64,000 nucleotides of DNA from Pectinatus frisingensis (GCF_015732285.1 NZ_WIQU01000040.1:1-64000); one strand, 5' to 3'; shown: positions 31,073 to 41,051, numbered from the stretch's first letter. Numbers and translations are program-made. Notes: a model not told the origin generated them from the sequence alone.

Positions 31073-33343
31073 ATGATCCTGCAATCCAGACAATCCATAA
31101 AAAAACGCAATGGAGAAATTGCTGCCTTTGATTCGCAGAAAATAGCCAATGCAATAAAAAAAGCTAATTTGGAATCAGTTGATGATACTTTTTCATCCGA
31201 TATGCTGGCAACACTGACAAACGGTGTAATCAAAGAAATGGAAAATATTCCGGTTCCCACTGTTGAACAAATACAAGATGCCGTTGAACGTGTGCTTATT
31301 GCAAACAATATGGCCAGCACGGCTAAAGCTTATATTCTTTATCGAGCGGAACATACAAAAATACGTGAAGCAAAAGTTGATTTGATGGACATATATGATG
31401 AATTGACTTTTAAACAGGCAAAAGACGCTGATTTAAAAAGAGAAAACGCCAATATTGATGCCGATACAGCAATGGGGACGATGCTGAAATACGGATCGGA
31501 AGGTTCAAAGTATTTTATTGACAATTACATACTTCCAAAGGATATAGCTGCAGCTCATATCGATGGTGACATTCACATCCATGATAAAGATTTTTATATG
31601 CTGACTGAAACGTGCTGTCAGATTGATTTGCTGAAATTATTTCATGATGGTTTTTCTACAGGGCACGGGGCCTTACGTGAACCTAATGACATAAGATCTT
31701 ATGCGGCATTGGCTTGTATAGCTATTCAGGCTAATCAAAATGAAATGCATGGAGGGCAGTCTGTTCCCAATTTTGATTATTCAATGGCACCCGGAGTACA
31801 AAAAACTTTTAAAAAGCAGTATTTAAAGGCACTTGCTCAATATTTTACAATTACAGTAAATTTGTCTGGTAAAGCAGCACGGGCTCTGGTATTAGAAATT
31901 TCAGATAATATTACGACAACGATAGGTATGAATAATGCGTCGGAACTGGGTAAGGCGATATCTGAATATTTTGCTGTACGGCAAAATATAATTGAGGGAC
32001 AAAATATTTCTGGTCATGCCGTTCAAGCGGCACACGCCTATGCGGAACAGACTGCCTTGCATGAAACGGACGCAGCAACTTATCAGGCTATGGAAGCATT
32101 TATTCATAATTTGAATACGATGAATTCCCGGGCCGGAGCACAGGTACCTTTTAGTTCAGTTAATTATGGTACGGATGTTTCACCTGAAGGACGGATGGCT
32201 ATAAAAAATCTTTTACTGGCCACTGCAGATGGTTTAGGGAAAAATGAGACCCCAATTTTTCCGGTACAGATATTTAAGGTCAAAGAGGGTGTGAATTACA
32301 ATCCGGGTGAACCTAATTATGATCTTTTTCAATTAGCAATAAAAACATCAGCAAAACGATTGTTTCCTAACTTTAGTTTCCTTGATGCTCCGTTTAATAA
32401 AAAATATTATAAACAGGGAGATTATAATACTGAGGTAGCCTACATGGGCTGCCGTACAAGAGTCATGGGCAATATTTATGATCCGGCGCGTGAAGTTACC
32501 TGCGGACGCGGTAATTTAAGTTTCACCAGTATAAATTTACCGCGCCTGGGTATTGAAGCTCAAGGTGATGTAAATAAATTTTATCACGAACTTGATGGGA
32601 TGATTGATTTGGTTATCAGGCAGCTGTTGCATAGATTCAAGGTGCAGGCAGCTAAATATGGCCGTAATTATCCATTTTTAATGGGGGAACATATTTGGCT
32701 CGATTCGGATAGAATCTGTGCTGAAGATAAGATTGGGGAGATTTTAAAACATGGTACATTAACAGTGGGGTTTATCGGTCTGGCGGAAACGTTAAAAGCT
32801 CTTATTGGTCAGCATCATGGCGAAAGTGAAAGAGCACAAAAATTTGGACTGGCAATAGTCGGGCATATGCGAAAACGAATGGACGAAGAATCTCTGCGCA
32901 CTAAGCTTAATTTTTCTTTGATAGCAACACCGGCAGAAGGTCTCAGTGGACGATTTGTTAAGATAGATGCCAAACGTTATGGAAAAATACCGGGAGTGAC
33001 AGATCGTGCTTATTATACCAATTCATTTCATGTACCGGTTTATTATCCGATAAGTGCTTATAAGAAGATCCAGTTGGAAGCGCCCTATCATGCATTGACA
33101 AATGGCGGACATATAAGTTATGTAGAAATGGACGGGGATCCGCTGAAAAATCTTAAAGCTTTTGAATCAATTATCCGTTGTATGCATGACAGCGGCATTG
33201 GATATGGTTCAGTGAACCATCCGGTAGATCGTGATCCGGTTTGTGGATATACGGGGATTATTGACAATGTTTGTCCTAAGTGCGGACGTACAGAAGAAGA
33301 ACACATGCATCATGTTGTTTTGCCGCGCATGCAGTGTCATTGA
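31073..33343 (+). CDS. nrdD: Anaerobic ribonucleoside-triphosphate reductase, large chain without glycyl-radical loop
   Basis: 756 aa. N-terminal ATP-cone (IKKRNGEIAAFDSQKIANAI, residues 9-95), then the class III core with HIHDKDFYMLTETCCQIDL and NLSFTSINLPRLGIEAQGD. The C-terminus keeps the zinc Cys pairs (DPVCGYTGIIDNVCPKCGRT) but ends soon after (EEEHMHHVVLPRMQCH) without the RxxGYL radical motif. That motif is in the next small ORF. Usually both are one chain of about 700-780 aa. AGGAGGG precedes the ATG; the promoter has NrdR-like boxes. Confidence 0.93.
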   Translation: MILQSRQSIKKRNGEIAAFDSQKIANAIKKANLESVDDTFSSDMLATLTNGVIKEMENIPVPTVEQIQDAVERVLIANNMASTAKAYILYRAEHTKIREAKVDLMDIYDELTFKQAKDADLKRENANIDADTAMGTMLKYGSEGSKYFIDNYILPKDIAAAHIDGDIHIHDKDFYMLTETCCQIDLLKLFHDGFSTGHGALREPNDIRSYAALACIAIQANQNEMHGGQSVPNFDYSMAPGVQKTFKKQYLKALAQYFTITVNLSGKAARALVLEISDNITTTIGMNNASELGKAISEYFAVRQNIIEGQNISGHAVQAAHAYAEQTALHETDAATYQAMEAFIHNLNTMNSRAGAQVPFSSVNYGTDVSPEGRMAIKNLLLATADGLGKNETPIFPVQIFKVKEGVNYNPGEPNYDLFQLAIKTSAKRLFPNFSFLDAPFNKKYYKQGDYNTEVAYMGCRTRVMGNIYDPAREVTCGRGNLSFTSINLPRLGIEAQGDVNKFYHELDGMIDLVIRQLLHRFKVQAAKYGRNYPFLMGEHIWLDSDRICAEDKIGEILKHGTLTVGFIGLAETLKALIGQHHGESERAQKFGLAIVGHMRKRMDEESLRTKLNFSLIATPAEGLSGRFVKIDAKRYGKIPGVTDRAYYTNSFHVPVYYPISAYKKIQLEAPYHALTNGGHISYVEMDGDPLKNLKAFESIIRCMHDSGIGYGSVNHPVDRDPVCGYTGIIDNVCPKCGRTEEEHMHHVVLPRMQCH

Positions 33344-33372
33344 AATTTATAAAAGTTAAGGGGAGTGGATTT

Positions 33373-33657
33373 ATGTTTGTAAAGGGAATTGAAGTGTCCG
33401 TGAACGGACTGGCAGATGTTTCGCTGGATGAAGTGATAAATTATATCAATCTGATAGAGAAACGCACAACAAAAAGATTACAGTATTTAAATCTTTCCGA
33501 TGCCGGAAATGGCAGCGTGGCTATTGACTACAGGCTTCAGCCAGCAAGCTTTGAGCGTATTCGCCGCATTACCGGATATTTGGTAGGTACTACAGATCGT
33601 TTTAATAATGCTAAGCGGGCTGAAGAACATGACCGTGTTAAACATGGACTTAATTAA
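33373..33657 (+). CDS. Separate glycyl-radical domain polypeptide of NrdD
   Basis: 94 aa, start at 33373 after AAGGGGAGTGG. The C-terminal half FERIRRITGYLVGTTDRFNN then AKRAEEHDRVKH is the class III glycyl-radical end (Gly of TGYL carries the radical), which in most NrdD enzymes directly follows the zinc domain. The N-terminal 55 residues (KGIEVSVNGLADVSLDEVIN ... LNLSDAGNGSVAIDYRLQP) are a small alpha/beta module I do not recognise. It lies 29 bases after nrdD and overlaps nrdG. It must associate with NrdD for activity if the enzyme works. Confidence 0.82.
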   Translation: MFVKGIEVSVNGLADVSLDEVINYINLIEKRTTKRLQYLNLSDAGNGSVAIDYRLQPASFERIRRITGYLVGTTDRFNNAKRAEEHDRVKHGLN

Positions 33658-34141
33658 AGTAGCTGGGGTTGTCAATGATTCAGTTGTCGATGGTGAAGGG
33701 TATCGTTTTACTATTTTTACACAAGGATGTCCGCATGACTGTCCGGGATGTCATAATCCACAGACCCATGACCGCAATGGCGGCAGATTAATGACTGTGG
33801 ATGAATTGCTGGGACTCATTCGGCAAAATCCGCTGCTGTCAGGGGTGACTTTTAGTGGCGGAGAACCATTTATGCAGCCTGGGCCACTTGCTTTATTGGG
33901 TCAAAAAGTTCATGCCTGTGGACTGGATATAACTACTTATACGGGTTATACCTTAGAACAGCTGCAGTTAATGGAAAATAAGCATGTAGGTGGATTGCTC
34001 GCTGTAACTGATGTATTGATAGACGGTCCTTTTGTTGCAGCGAAGCGTGATTTGACATTGCAGTTTCGGGGCAGCAGCAATCAGCGCATTATTGATATGA
34101 ATGAAACCCGTAAAAAAGGATTTGTCGTATTAAAAAATTGA
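33644..34141 (+). CDS. nrdG: Anaerobic ribonucleotide reductase activase
   Basis: About 165 aa radical SAM protein. Motif QGCPHDCPGCHNPQTHDRNG gives the C-x3-C-x2-C cluster ligands, followed by VTFSGGEPFMQP and the typical TYTGYTLEQL. It activates the glycyl radical on NrdD, here presumably on the small chain. The start at 33644 overlaps the small chain gene by 14 bases; no strong ribosome binding site is seen, so coupling is likely. A bidirectional terminator follows. Confidence 0.93.
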   Translation: MDLIKVAGVVNDSVVDGEGYRFTIFTQGCPHDCPGCHNPQTHDRNGGRLMTVDELLGLIRQNPLLSGVTFSGGEPFMQPGPLALLGQKVHACGLDITTYTGYTLEQLQLMENKHVGGLLAVTDVLIDGPFVAAKRDLTLQFRGSSNQRIIDMNETRKKGFVVLKN

Positions 34142-34147
34142 TATTAT

Positions 34148-34196
34148 AAAATATAGTGGCCGGGAATTATTGATTAATTCCCGGCCACTATATTTT
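34148..34196. terminator. Bidirectional terminator, 22-bp perfect stem, between nrdG and sbcC
   Basis: Arms 34148-34169 and 34175-34196 are fully complementary around a five-base loop, GC-rich in the middle (GTGGCCGGGAATTA), with A/T tracts on both sides. Confidence 0.93.
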
Positions 34197-36940
34197 TAAG
34201 TAATTATTTCCACATGGCTGCCACCGTGTGGTGTTTTAGTGACTATAATTTGTTTATCGATACGTTGCTTGAGTTCTGTTACATGTGAAATTATGCCGAT
34301 TAATTTATTACCTTCAGTGAGGGTATGCAAAACATTTATGGCATGCTCCAATGATTCTTCATCCAATGAGCCAAATCCCTCGTCGACAAACATTGTATCG
34401 AGTTTTATACCGCCGGCTGCAGATTGTATTTCATCTGATAATCCTAAAGCCAATGATAATGATGCCTTAAAAGATTCACCACCGGATAAGGTTTTTATAC
34501 TTCGTTCAGTGCCGTTATAATGATCGATAACATCAAGCTCAAGGCCACTTTGACTACGCATATTGTTTGCGGATAAACGTCTCTTGAGTTCGTATTGACC
34601 AGCGCTCATCATCATGAAGCGGGTGTTGGCGCGGGCAATTATTCGGTCAAAGTAATGCATTTGGATATATGTCTCCAATGTTACTTTTTCTTTGCCTGTC
34701 TGCGTGCCGTTGACCGTTTGTGCCAAGTCGCGCTGCCAGCGATAATTTTCTGATAACCTTTCATAGGCAGATTTTTTTTCATTTATATTATTCAAAGTTT
34801 TTTGGTTATTGGTAAATCGCAAAGTAAGTCTATTTTGCTGCTGTATCAAAAGATTTTTTTGTCCGGTAAGGGTTTCCTGCACTTTTTGTAGTTGGTCAAT
34901 ATCGATATCGGTGGTGTTTTTTAGCTGAGTGGTCAATGCGGCTAGTTTAGCTTTTTCATTATTAATAAAAGTGTTTTTGTCGATAAGTTCAGTTTGGCTG
35001 TCATGCAGATTTTTTTCCAGATTTTTGCTGTAATTTTCCTTTTGCTGTAGTATGTGCAGAGCTGTTATTTTGTCTTTATATGTAAGCTGAGCGGATTTTT
35101 CAGCTTTTTTGTTGGCGATATTTTTGATGTTTTCCGTAACGACAGCTAGCTGTTGTTGATTTGACCGTTCTTCCTGGCTAAGGTTATCATATTCTTTTTC
35201 CAATGAGGGGATAGTTTTATTTAGGTTTTCTTTGAGGGAAATGGATTTACTGGTAGCAGTCATTTCTGCTTGCACTGACTCAAGATCTTTATCCAATTGG
35301 CATTGCAGTAATTGTGCGGCAGAACGTATTTCACTTTTTTCATTGCAATTGAGTAATAAAACAGCTTTTTTAATTATTTCTTTATCTAATGAATTAAATT
35401 GTCCCTTTAAATTGCCGGCTTCCATGCTTAATTTGGTAACACAGGAATCTTTTTTCAATTTTTCCTGTTTCAAAAGATTGATTTGTTCTTTGGAGGGAAC
35501 ACAATCCATTGGTTCGGCCGGCTGCGGGTGTAGTTTGGAACCGCATACAGGACAAGGTTGTCCTTCTTTTAAACAGGCAGCTAAAATACCGGCCTGTCCA
35601 TCAAGATAAAGTTTTTCCAGGCGGTCATACTTTTGATGTAATTGCTGTTGGTTGATTTGTTCTTGCTGATAATTGTGGAGAGCTTTTTTATAGGCAGTAA
35701 GCAATTGATTGTATTCAACCATTTTCAGTTGTAATTCCTGCAGTTCTTTCTGTTGGGTGTTTATGTCGGCAAGTAATTTTTTTTGTCGTTCTTGTTTGAC
35801 AAGTATATCCTCCAGCTGTACTTGTTGAGCTTTAAGTGTAGTTATTTTTGTTGTAAGTCGGGTCAATTGGCTGGTAAGTGCAGTCAGTTTTTGTTGCAGC
35901 GTGCTTTTTGCAGTATGGCAGGTATTTTCCTGCAAAATGATTTTGTCCAATTCATCATAAGCAGTGAGTTTATTCTTTATATTGACTATTTCGCTGATAT
36001 TGCCGGCATAATCGGTTTTATATTTTTGCTGGGCATTATCATAGACCGTTTGTAAATTTTTGACTAAAGGAAGAGTTTTTTTAATGTTTTTTTCGCATAA
36101 TTTGATTTCTTCCTGAATTTTAATTAGTGAAGCGGCGTAGCCAAGCTGAGAATTGTTCTGGGCAATTTGTTTTTCATTAATATGCAGCTGCTGGTTTACA
36201 TATTTGAGGGCAGCCGCATCTTTTTCCATATATGGCTGCACAACAACGAGAAATTCATCTATTACGGGAGTTTCAGGTAATATGGTTCCTGGAGGCAATT
36301 GCAGGTTGTTTTTGGCATAACCAATATTCATATCCAGATATTCAAGTTCTTTGGCAGTCGTTTCAGCAGATTTTTTAATATTTTCCTGTAGCAGCTGATA
36401 TAAGTCAGTGTTAAAAATTTTGCGAAATATATCACTACGTTCTTTGGTTGAAGCCAGCAAAAGGCGCAAAAAGTCACCCTGGGCAATCATGGCAATCTGG
36501 GTGAACTGTGTTTTATCCAGGCCAATCAAGTTTTCAATGGCTTGTGTCACTTCTTTCAATCCAGTTATTATGCTGCCATCCGGCATTTCCAGATGGGCAT
36601 TCGGTTTTTCTGAAACCAACTTATCACCGCGTTTAGCGGGACGCTCATATTCTGGATTACGATATAATGAATACTGCTGATGGTTATATGTAAATAATAA
36701 TTTTACAAATGTTGGTGTCTGGCTATTGGCATATTTGCTGCGAAACATTGTTGATTCGCGTACTGGTCCGCTGGCTTCACCATATAAGGCATAAATGAGT
36801 GCATCGAATAATGTCGTTTTTCCGGCACCGGTATCACCACTTATAAGATAAATACCTTTTTCTCCCAATTTAGCAAAATCAATTTCTGTTTCCTCTGCAT
36901 ATGGACCAAATGCGGATATTGTGAGCTTTAATGGACGCAT
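34196..36940 (-). CDS. sbcC: Exonuclease subunit SbcC (Rad50-like ATPase)
   Basis: 914 aa. Walker A YLISGDTGAGKTTLFDALIY at residues 30-50, two long Gln/Leu/Lys-rich coiled coils around the zinc hook GQPCPVCGSKLHPQP (residues 455-470), and the C-terminal signature KTLSGGESFKASLSLALGLS with Walker B MFVDEGFGSLDEES. With SbcD it opens hairpins and degrades DNA ends. Its ATG overlaps the last base of sbcD. Confidence 0.96.
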   Translation of the reverse strand: MRPLKLTISAFGPYAEETEIDFAKLGEKGIYLISGDTGAGKTTLFDALIYALYGEASGPVRESTMFRSKYANSQTPTFVKLLFTYNHQQYSLYRNPEYERPAKRGDKLVSEKPNAHLEMPDGSIITGLKEVTQAIENLIGLDKTQFTQIAMIAQGDFLRLLLASTKERSDIFRKIFNTDLYQLLQENIKKSAETTAKELEYLDMNIGYAKNNLQLPPGTILPETPVIDEFLVVVQPYMEKDAAALKYVNQQLHINEKQIAQNNSQLGYAASLIKIQEEIKLCEKNIKKTLPLVKNLQTVYDNAQQKYKTDYAGNISEIVNIKNKLTAYDELDKIILQENTCHTAKSTLQQKLTALTSQLTRLTTKITTLKAQQVQLEDILVKQERQKKLLADINTQQKELQELQLKMVEYNQLLTAYKKALHNYQQEQINQQQLHQKYDRLEKLYLDGQAGILAACLKEGQPCPVCGSKLHPQPAEPMDCVPSKEQINLLKQEKLKKDSCVTKLSMEAGNLKGQFNSLDKEIIKKAVLLLNCNEKSEIRSAAQLLQCQLDKDLESVQAEMTATSKSISLKENLNKTIPSLEKEYDNLSQEERSNQQQLAVVTENIKNIANKKAEKSAQLTYKDKITALHILQQKENYSKNLEKNLHDSQTELIDKNTFINNEKAKLAALTTQLKNTTDIDIDQLQKVQETLTGQKNLLIQQQNRLTLRFTNNQKTLNNINEKKSAYERLSENYRWQRDLAQTVNGTQTGKEKVTLETYIQMHYFDRIIARANTRFMMMSAGQYELKRRLSANNMRSQSGLELDVIDHYNGTERSIKTLSGGESFKASLSLALGLSDEIQSAAGGIKLDTMFVDEGFGSLDEESLEHAINVLHTLTEGNKLIGIISHVTELKQRIDKQIIVTKTPHGGSHVEIIT

Positions 36941-38073
36941 TATTTTGCCTCCCAGATTTGTTTGATTAAGTCATTGGCAAAGTGTTGCTGCTTGCTGCTG
37001 AGTGGGTGATTATTTTGCAGTAAATAAAAACTTTCCAAAAGGTCAGCAGGAGATTTGGCGAGGGTAATATCATTATTAATGATAGGATTGTTAGTTCGTG
37101 TTTGTGTATTATCATAATTTATTTTCATTATATTGGGATAAATTGTCCGCAGCTTGCCGATGGCATCGGGAATTTCTGTTTCATCAGTGAGTGTTATTGA
37201 CAGATAATCGTCTACCGGTGTGCCGATATAATTGTTTCTGTTTACCAGTTCAGCATAGCTGCCGCTTATTTCCCGCATGTCGTGCAGAGGAGTAAGCGGT
37301 ATTAAATTTATGTGCAGATCACCTTTTTCCTTGAGTTCAACGATTGTAAGGACTTTTTTGTGGGTAGCTTCAGAAAAAGAATATTTTAAAGGTGTTCCTG
37401 CATAGCGTATAGTGTCAAAACCTATCTTTTGTGGTCGGTGGATATGCCCCATGGCGGCATAATCAAACGGGGTTAAAAGATCGGCGGAAATATTATCGAG
37501 TCCGCCTACGCAGATTTCCTCCGAATCACTGGTTTTTGCACCGGTGACAAATTGATGGGCAATTATTATATTGCGCAAGCTTTGATCAATGTCCATTTTT
37601 TTTACAGCAATGCGGACTGCATCTTCATAAGTATGTATTTCCTCATTTGGCCAAATTTTCTTGGCATGGATTGGTTTAATAAAAGGAAGCATATAAATAT
37701 TTATTTTACCATACTGATCGTGTAGTTCCAGCGGGAAAGAATCACCGGTGAATGCAGCAGCAATGTATACGTTGCTTTTAACTAGCAGATTGGCTCCAAA
37801 TGCTAATCTGTCAGCTGAATCGTGGTTGCCGCTGATTATAAAAATCTTAAGGTTTAAGGCTGCCAGGGCAGTTAGAAATTTATCAAATACTCTTACTGCT
37901 TCAACCGGCGGCAGCGGTGTATCATAAATATCACCGGCAATGAATATAGCATCCGGGTTATTGTCAGTAATCATTTTCAAAATTTGGGTTAAAATATATT
38001 TTTGATCATCAAGCAGAGAAAAACCGTTTAGACGTTTGCCAATATGCAAATCTGCTAAATGAATAAATTTCAT
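36940..38073 (-). CDS. sbcD: Exonuclease subunit SbcD (Mre11-like nuclease)
   Basis: 377 aa. Metallophosphoesterase motifs FIHLADLHIGKRL, FIAGDIYDTPLPP, IISGNHDSADRL, IIAHQFV and AAMGHIHRPQ. The start is placed at 38073 (MKFIHLADL) with GGAGG seven to eight bases upstream; the longer frame reads through the cheR terminator. First gene of sbcDC. Confidence 0.95.
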   Translation of the reverse strand: MKFIHLADLHIGKRLNGFSLLDDQKYILTQILKMITDNNPDAIFIAGDIYDTPLPPVEAVRVFDKFLTALAALNLKIFIISGNHDSADRLAFGANLLVKSNVYIAAAFTGDSFPLELHDQYGKINIYMLPFIKPIHAKKIWPNEEIHTYEDAVRIAVKKMDIDQSLRNIIIAHQFVTGAKTSDSEEICVGGLDNISADLLTPFDYAAMGHIHRPQKIGFDTIRYAGTPLKYSFSEATHKKVLTIVELKEKGDLHINLIPLTPLHDMREISGSYAELVNRNNYIGTPVDDYLSITLTDETEIPDAIGKLRTIYPNIMKINYDNTQTRTNNPIINNDITLAKSPADLLESFYLLQNNHPLSSKQQHFANDLIKQIWEAK

Positions 38074-38087
38074 GTTTGTCCTCCAAT

Positions 38088-38123
38088 TAAAAAAGAGCTG
38101 CCATATAATGGGGCGGCAACTCT
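38088..38123 (-). terminator. Terminator after cheR
   Basis: Minus strand AGAGTTGCC ... GGCAGCTCT followed by TTTTTT, just before the sbcD ribosome binding site. Confidence 0.75.
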
Positions 38124-38220
38124 GCTTTTTGTAACGACACAATGCCGCTGAATGATACCAAAAATCTTGAAAATAAAATAGTGTTATCATATGATAGAAA
38201 ATTGGTGGGAATAATTGGGT

Positions 38221-39009
38221 TCAGCGGTTGCTGGGACGCCGATAAAAGAATGGGCGATAGTTTTCATAACCCATTTCGCGATAATTTAAAACTGCTTCGG
38301 TGCCGCCGACAAATAGCATGCCACCTGGTTTCAGTGAATTAAAAAATTGGCGGTATAATGTGTTTTTGGCTTCTTCTGTAAAATAGATAACGACATTACG
38401 GCAGAGAATAAGATCAAAATTTGTTTCAAACGGATCTTTTAAAAGATTGTGTCGTTTAAATTCTATTTTTGCTTTTATTTTAGGGTCGATCGTATATTTG
38501 TCAGCAGTTGTTTTGGTGAAATATTTTTGTTTTCTGTTTAAAGAGATAGATTTTAATTCATTTTCAGTATAAACACCGGTTTTAGCTTTTTCGAGGATAT
38601 CGATATCAAGGTCAGAAGCTAGAATGCGATGTTGCACCCCGGGGGTTTTTTCATCTAAAATCATAGCAATGGAATATGGTTCAGCACCTATGGAGCAACC
38701 TGCACTCCAAATATTGAGCTTGGAATTTCGGGATAATAATTCGGGAATGACAATGTTTTCTAATTCAGAAAACTTTTCTGGAGTACGGAAAAATTCCGAT
38801 ACATTTATCGTCAGATATTCAATGAATGCGGCGAAAAGATCCCTGTCTTTTTCGACATATTCAAAATAAGACGTAAAACTTTGAAAGCCGTTACGTGTAA
38901 CAAGATTATTTATACGACGCTTCATTTGGGCTTCTTTATATAAATCAAGATCTATTCCTGTTTTTGTTTTGAGTTTTTGTTTAAATGTACGCCAATCTAG
39001 TTCATCCAC
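38221..39009 (-). CDS. cheR: CheR-type chemoreceptor glutamate methyltransferase
   Basis: About 262 aa from the GTG at 39009 (VDELDWRTFKQKL), which has GAGGAG upstream; the in-frame extension to 39123 has no clear signal. The N-terminal helical domain ends MKRRINNLVTRNGFQSFTSY; the SAM-binding domain has NVSEFFRTPEKF, IWSAGCSIGAEPYSIAM, LASDLDIDILEKAK, FDLILCRNVVIYFTEE and LKPGGMLFVGGTE. It transfers methyl groups from SAM to receptor glutamates. No other che gene is adjacent. Confidence 0.92.
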   Translation of the reverse strand: MDELDWRTFKQKLKTKTGIDLDLYKEAQMKRRINNLVTRNGFQSFTSYFEYVEKDRDLFAAFIEYLTINVSEFFRTPEKFSELENIVIPELLSRNSKLNIWSAGCSIGAEPYSIAMILDEKTPGVQHRILASDLDIDILEKAKTGVYTENELKSISLNRKQKYFTKTTADKYTIDPKIKAKIEFKRHNLLKDPFETNFDLILCRNVVIYFTEEAKNTLYRQFFNSLKPGGMLFVGGTEAVLNYREMGYENYRPFFYRRPSNR

Positions 39010-39196
39010 CTTAATAATCGCTCCTCTTTGGTCATTTTTTATGGTGTAGATGGGTGGACCCCATGTAGTATCTATTTTCAGATTATGGCATATTTTAGCT
39101 TTGGCCATACCCATCATCCTCATAATAATTATTATTATAAAACTATTGTAATTTTATCATAATTTGTTTATTAAAGATATAGGTATGAAATGAAAA

Positions 39197-40435
39197 CTAT
39201 TGAATTCTATAATGGCTGAAACTGCCGATTTGTATTGAAGAAAATTCACCTTTTAAGCCGCCGAAAAACATCTTTGTGCCCAGTGCCGGTTCAAAATCGG
39301 GCATGGCAGTGGTGAAGCTGTCAGGATCGATATTTAAATTGCGTACCTGTATCATATCAACAGGGCACTGGCGCAAAAAAGCACGCCAGGCGGCTGCCTC
39401 GTTTTTACTGTCGTTAAAACCAGGAAAGTAAAGCATATTTAATGATACATAAACTCCTTTTTTCCTGGCATAATTAATTGAAGCCATGACATCTTTTAAA
39501 TGGTAATTAGAGCGGTAATATGCCTGATAGTTACTTGGTACGGCACTGATAATACTGACACGCATACTGTTTAAACCGGCATCGGTCAAGCGGGCTATTC
39601 CATCGGTGAATCCGGCATTGGAATTTATGTTTATCTGTCCGTTAAATGTTTTGTTTCTGATGATATGCATTGCCGGTACAATCGTATCGACCGCCAATGA
39701 AGGTTCACCTTCGCAGCCTTGACCGAAACTTATGATGGCATCAGGGGCAGTCGACAGATGATAGATACCAATTTGGGATATTTCGTCGGGTGTAGGATAA
39801 AATTTTATTCTGCTTTGTGGTGATGGACAGCATTCAGCTGCCTGCAATGATATGCAGCCCAGACAGGCAGCATTGCATATCGGTGATACCGGAATACCTG
39901 CTTCCCAGCGATGATAAAATAAATTTTGCGCCGTGCAGCAGTGCCATTGCAAGGAGCAGTCTGCTAAGTGATCTACCAGACGATTGTGCGGTAAAGATTG
40001 TTTTACTTTGTTGATCAGCTCGGGAAGGTCGGCAGTGTTATAACGGACAGGATCCCATTTATCATTTTTGTCAGTGTATACGGCCGCTGCATATATGTTA
40101 TTTTTATATAAAGCAACAGCGGTATAACCATAGAGAGGCAGTGGCTGGGCATCATGTTCTTTACGAAAGGCCGGCAGGTAAAGTCTGGTATATCCAACCG
40201 GAAGTAATGCTGCTACAGCCTGACCGGATATGGGCATTGTTTCGCCACCTGATTGTCCTAACGGCATACGGTCTGGCAGATACATAAGATCGGCACTTTC
40301 CGGTAAAGGTATCAGGTCATGTTTTTTAAGCAATATATTTTTGCTACCGCTTCTGCCCATGGCAGCTATACCCGGGGCATCAAATATTTCTCCATTTTCA
40401 TCGGCGTAAAGTAATGTTATTTTTTCATTATCCAT
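39197..40435 (-). CDS. Radical SAM protein of unknown function
   Basis: 412 aa. Residues 1-150 form a divergent alpha/beta leader (DAPGIAAMGRSGSKN ...). A Cys-rich stretch (DCSLQWHCCTAQN) precedes the radical SAM motif PICNAACLGCISLQAAECCP (C-x3-C-x2-C at about residues 186-193), then FGQGCEGEPSL in place of GGEP, and SMRVSIISAVPSNYQAYYR and YFPGFNDS as in radical SAM TIM barrels. Overlaps pth by eight bases. Substrate unknown; the spare Cys residues may hold an auxiliary cluster. Confidence 0.8.
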   Translation of the reverse strand: MDNEKITLLYADENGEIFDAPGIAAMGRSGSKNILLKKHDLIPLPESADLMYLPDRMPLGQSGGETMPISGQAVAALLPVGYTRLYLPAFRKEHDAQPLPLYGYTAVALYKNNIYAAAVYTDKNDKWDPVRYNTADLPELINKVKQSLPHNRLVDHLADCSLQWHCCTAQNLFYHRWEAGIPVSPICNAACLGCISLQAAECCPSPQSRIKFYPTPDEISQIGIYHLSTAPDAIISFGQGCEGEPSLAVDTIVPAMHIIRNKTFNGQININSNAGFTDGIARLTDAGLNSMRVSIISAVPSNYQAYYRSNYHLKDVMASINYARKKGVYVSLNMLYFPGFNDSKNEAAAWRAFLRQCPVDMIQVRNLNIDPDSFTTAMPDFEPALGTKMFFGGLKGEFSSIQIGSFSHYRIQ

Positions 40436-41051
40436 TGTAAATGGCCTCGTTTGCTGGTTTTACAGGAGCATTTTTATGATGTTTATCCTTGCGGGGGTTG
40501 TATTTATTCATGGCGATATCTACAGACTGAGTGATTATGCATTTGACAGCCGGGATTAATTGTTCAATAGCTGTATCAACGGCCGTTTTATCAGCTGGAG
40601 AAAATTTTGATAAAACATGGTCGTTTACCCGCCAGTTAGGCAGCGGCCGTCCTATACCAATTCGCACATGGGTAAATTCATTGCTGCCGATGCAGGTAAT
40701 AATGGATTTTATGCCATTATGACCACCAGAACTACCCTTGGTGCGTATTCTGATCATTCCGGCAGGCAGATCCATATCATCATGTACGACGATAAGGTCC
40801 TGCGGTGCGATTTTATACCACTTTAATGCGGGACCCACGGCATTGCCGCTTAAATTCATGAATGTCATTGGTTTGAGCAATAAGACTTTATTCCCACCAA
40901 TTATAGTTTGCGCCACAATAGCATTGAATTTTTCCTGCCAGCTGTCAACATTAAGAGTCTTAGCCAAGGCATCAATGAACATAAATCCTGCATTGTGTTT
41001 CGTATTATTATATTCCTGACCGGGGTTTCCAAGACCCGTAATTATTTTCAT
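40428..41051 (-). CDS. pth: Peptidyl-tRNA hydrolase
   Basis: 207 aa. Start MKIITGLGNPGQEYNNTKHN with the catalytic His (TKHNAGF), LLLKPMTFMNLSG, VVHDDMDLPAG and SSGGHNGIKSI are all conserved Pth motifs. It releases peptides from stalled peptidyl-tRNA. The C-terminus (NPRKDKHHKNAPVKP) is slightly extended. Located near prs and glmU, a common arrangement in Bacillota. Confidence 0.97.
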   Translation of the reverse strand: MKIITGLGNPGQEYNNTKHNAGFMFIDALAKTLNVDSWQEKFNAIVAQTIIGGNKVLLLKPMTFMNLSGNAVGPALKWYKIAPQDLIVVHDDMDLPAGMIRIRTKGSSGGHNGIKSIITCIGSNEFTHVRIGIGRPLPNWRVNDHVLSKFSPADKTAVDTAIEQLIPAVKCIITQSVDIAMNKYNPRKDKHHKNAPVKPANEAIYNG

